DNA of 5,051 nt from Fen-7 sp041494285 (lineage in GTDB: Archaea; Halobacteriota; Methanosarcinia; Methanotrichales; Methanotrichaceae), in NCBI GenBank assembly GCA_041494285.1, contig JBGQAL010000178.1, forward strand, positions 1-5,051. The letters run 5' to 3'. The notes under the pieces were generated by a model. It searched no databases. It worked only from the letters and a program-made list of their open reading frames with translations, and was not told the origin of the DNA. The position numbers and the translations under genes are program-made. Shown here piece by piece: positions 4,654-5,051 of this stretch. Each line of letters begins with the position of its first letter. The stretch's first letter is position 1.

Positions 4654-5051
4654 TTGATCCACCTCCAACCGGTCCCTGTTTCTTCGACGAGACCGAATCG
4701 CCTCAGGGACTCAAGCTGATTGTTCACAAGCTTCCCGGCTTCGGTATCTCGCGGATCGACACCAAGTTCTTGAAGGATCGCATCACCTTCCACGGACTTC
4801 CTGCCCCTCAGGACTTTGATCAGATCTTCATCATGGCGTCTGGTCCCTTCACCCATTTCAACTTCCTTGAAGCTGTCGTAACGGGCCTTGTAGACTTCAC
4901 CTTCCAGCTTCTCAAGCAGAAGGTTCTTCAACTTCAATTCACTGCGAAGCTTTTGTAGCTCTTCCTTGGCCTCAGCCAGTTCCTTAATGAAATCCGATCT
5001 GGGAGTCTCTGTCTTGCTAGCGCGGAATGCCTCCACAGCTTCGAAAACGAA
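4650..5051 (-). CDS. Coiled-coil winged-helix protein, partial (5' end outside window)
   Basis: The frame is open to the window edge and reads FVFEAVEAFRASK before the first visible GTG (5036), which has no ribosome binding site. The gene therefore probably starts outside the window; at least 133 residues are seen. Residues about 19-58 of the visible part are a charged heptad-like helix (KELAEAKEELQKLRSELK, LLLEKLEGEV), a likely coiled coil for dimerisation. The C-terminal 60 residues (LIKVLRGRKSVEGDAILQEL, KLVNNQLESLRRFGLVEE, TGWRWIK) have the helix-helix-helix-wing pattern of a winged-helix DNA-binding fold. The stop overlaps the integrase ATG as ATGA, so the two are probably co-translated and may act together, for example as an excisionase-like or directionality factor or a repressor of the recombinase. 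That partnership is inference from gene order. Confidence 0.7.
   Translation of the reverse strand, partial: FVFEAVEAFRASKTETPRSDFIKELAEAKEELQKLRSELKLKNLLLEKLEGEVYKARYDSFKEVEMGEGTRRHDEDLIKVLRGRKSVEGDAILQELGVDPRDTEAGKLVNNQLESLRRFGLVEETGTGWRWIK
4655..4666 (-). promoter_or_regulatory. Ribosome binding site fixing the integrase start
   Basis: Read on the minus strand, GGAGGTG lies 6 bases before the ATG at 4653-4651, inside the end of the upstream gene. It supports that ATG over the in-frame TTG at 4668, which overlaps the binding site itself. Confidence 0.65.

Noticed and set aside
4770..4958. Plus-strand frame opposite the winged-helix protein
   Set aside because: The minus-strand frame has clear coiled-coil and winged-helix patterns and is coupled to the recombinase.

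Overview
The window looks like a piece of a methanogenic archaeal chromosome, most likely from the Methanosarcinales/Methanothrix side. The reasons are a C-terminal PGF-CTERM (archaeosortase) sorting tail, archaeal TATA-type promoter boxes, U-rich terminators without strong hairpins, strong Shine-Dalgarno sites in front of TTG/ATG starts, and a methanogen-style tyrosine recombinase. The taxonomic call is inference; no rRNA or tRNA gene is present to anchor it.

Left half (1-3182, + strand): a 364-base leader region with two plausible TATA boxes and a possible 10-codon leader ORF; a 193-aa secreted protein of unknown function (365-946); a 259-base intergenic stretch with a U-rich terminator and two clear hairpins; then one large cell-surface gene (1206-3115) broken by a single-base frameshift near 1608. 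Its two pieces together would encode about 636 aa: signal peptide, SleB-like (Hydrolase_2) domain, Ala/Thr/Ser linker, seven-bladed W-type beta-propeller, charged stalk and PGF-CTERM anchor. A hairpin plus T-tract terminates it at 3157-3182.

Middle (3183-3711): a non-coding or poorly coding stretch with a canonical TATA box, two directly abutting hairpins, and a C-rich tract that on the minus strand is a textbook G-quadruplex motif lying just downstream of the integrase gene.

Right half (3712-5051, - strand): a two-gene unit convergent with the left half. A coiled-coil plus winged-helix protein, cut by the window edge, overlaps the start of a tyrosine recombinase by ATGA. The recombinase keeps the Arg, Lys, HxxR and Tyr catalytic residues, but Arg-Gly-Asp stands where most relatives have Leu-Gly-His. 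A small Gly-rich ORF starts 4 bases after the recombinase stop. The recombinase unit is the most system-like part of the window, perhaps a mobile or domesticated recombination module. The surface genes to its left are functionally separate as far as the sequence shows.
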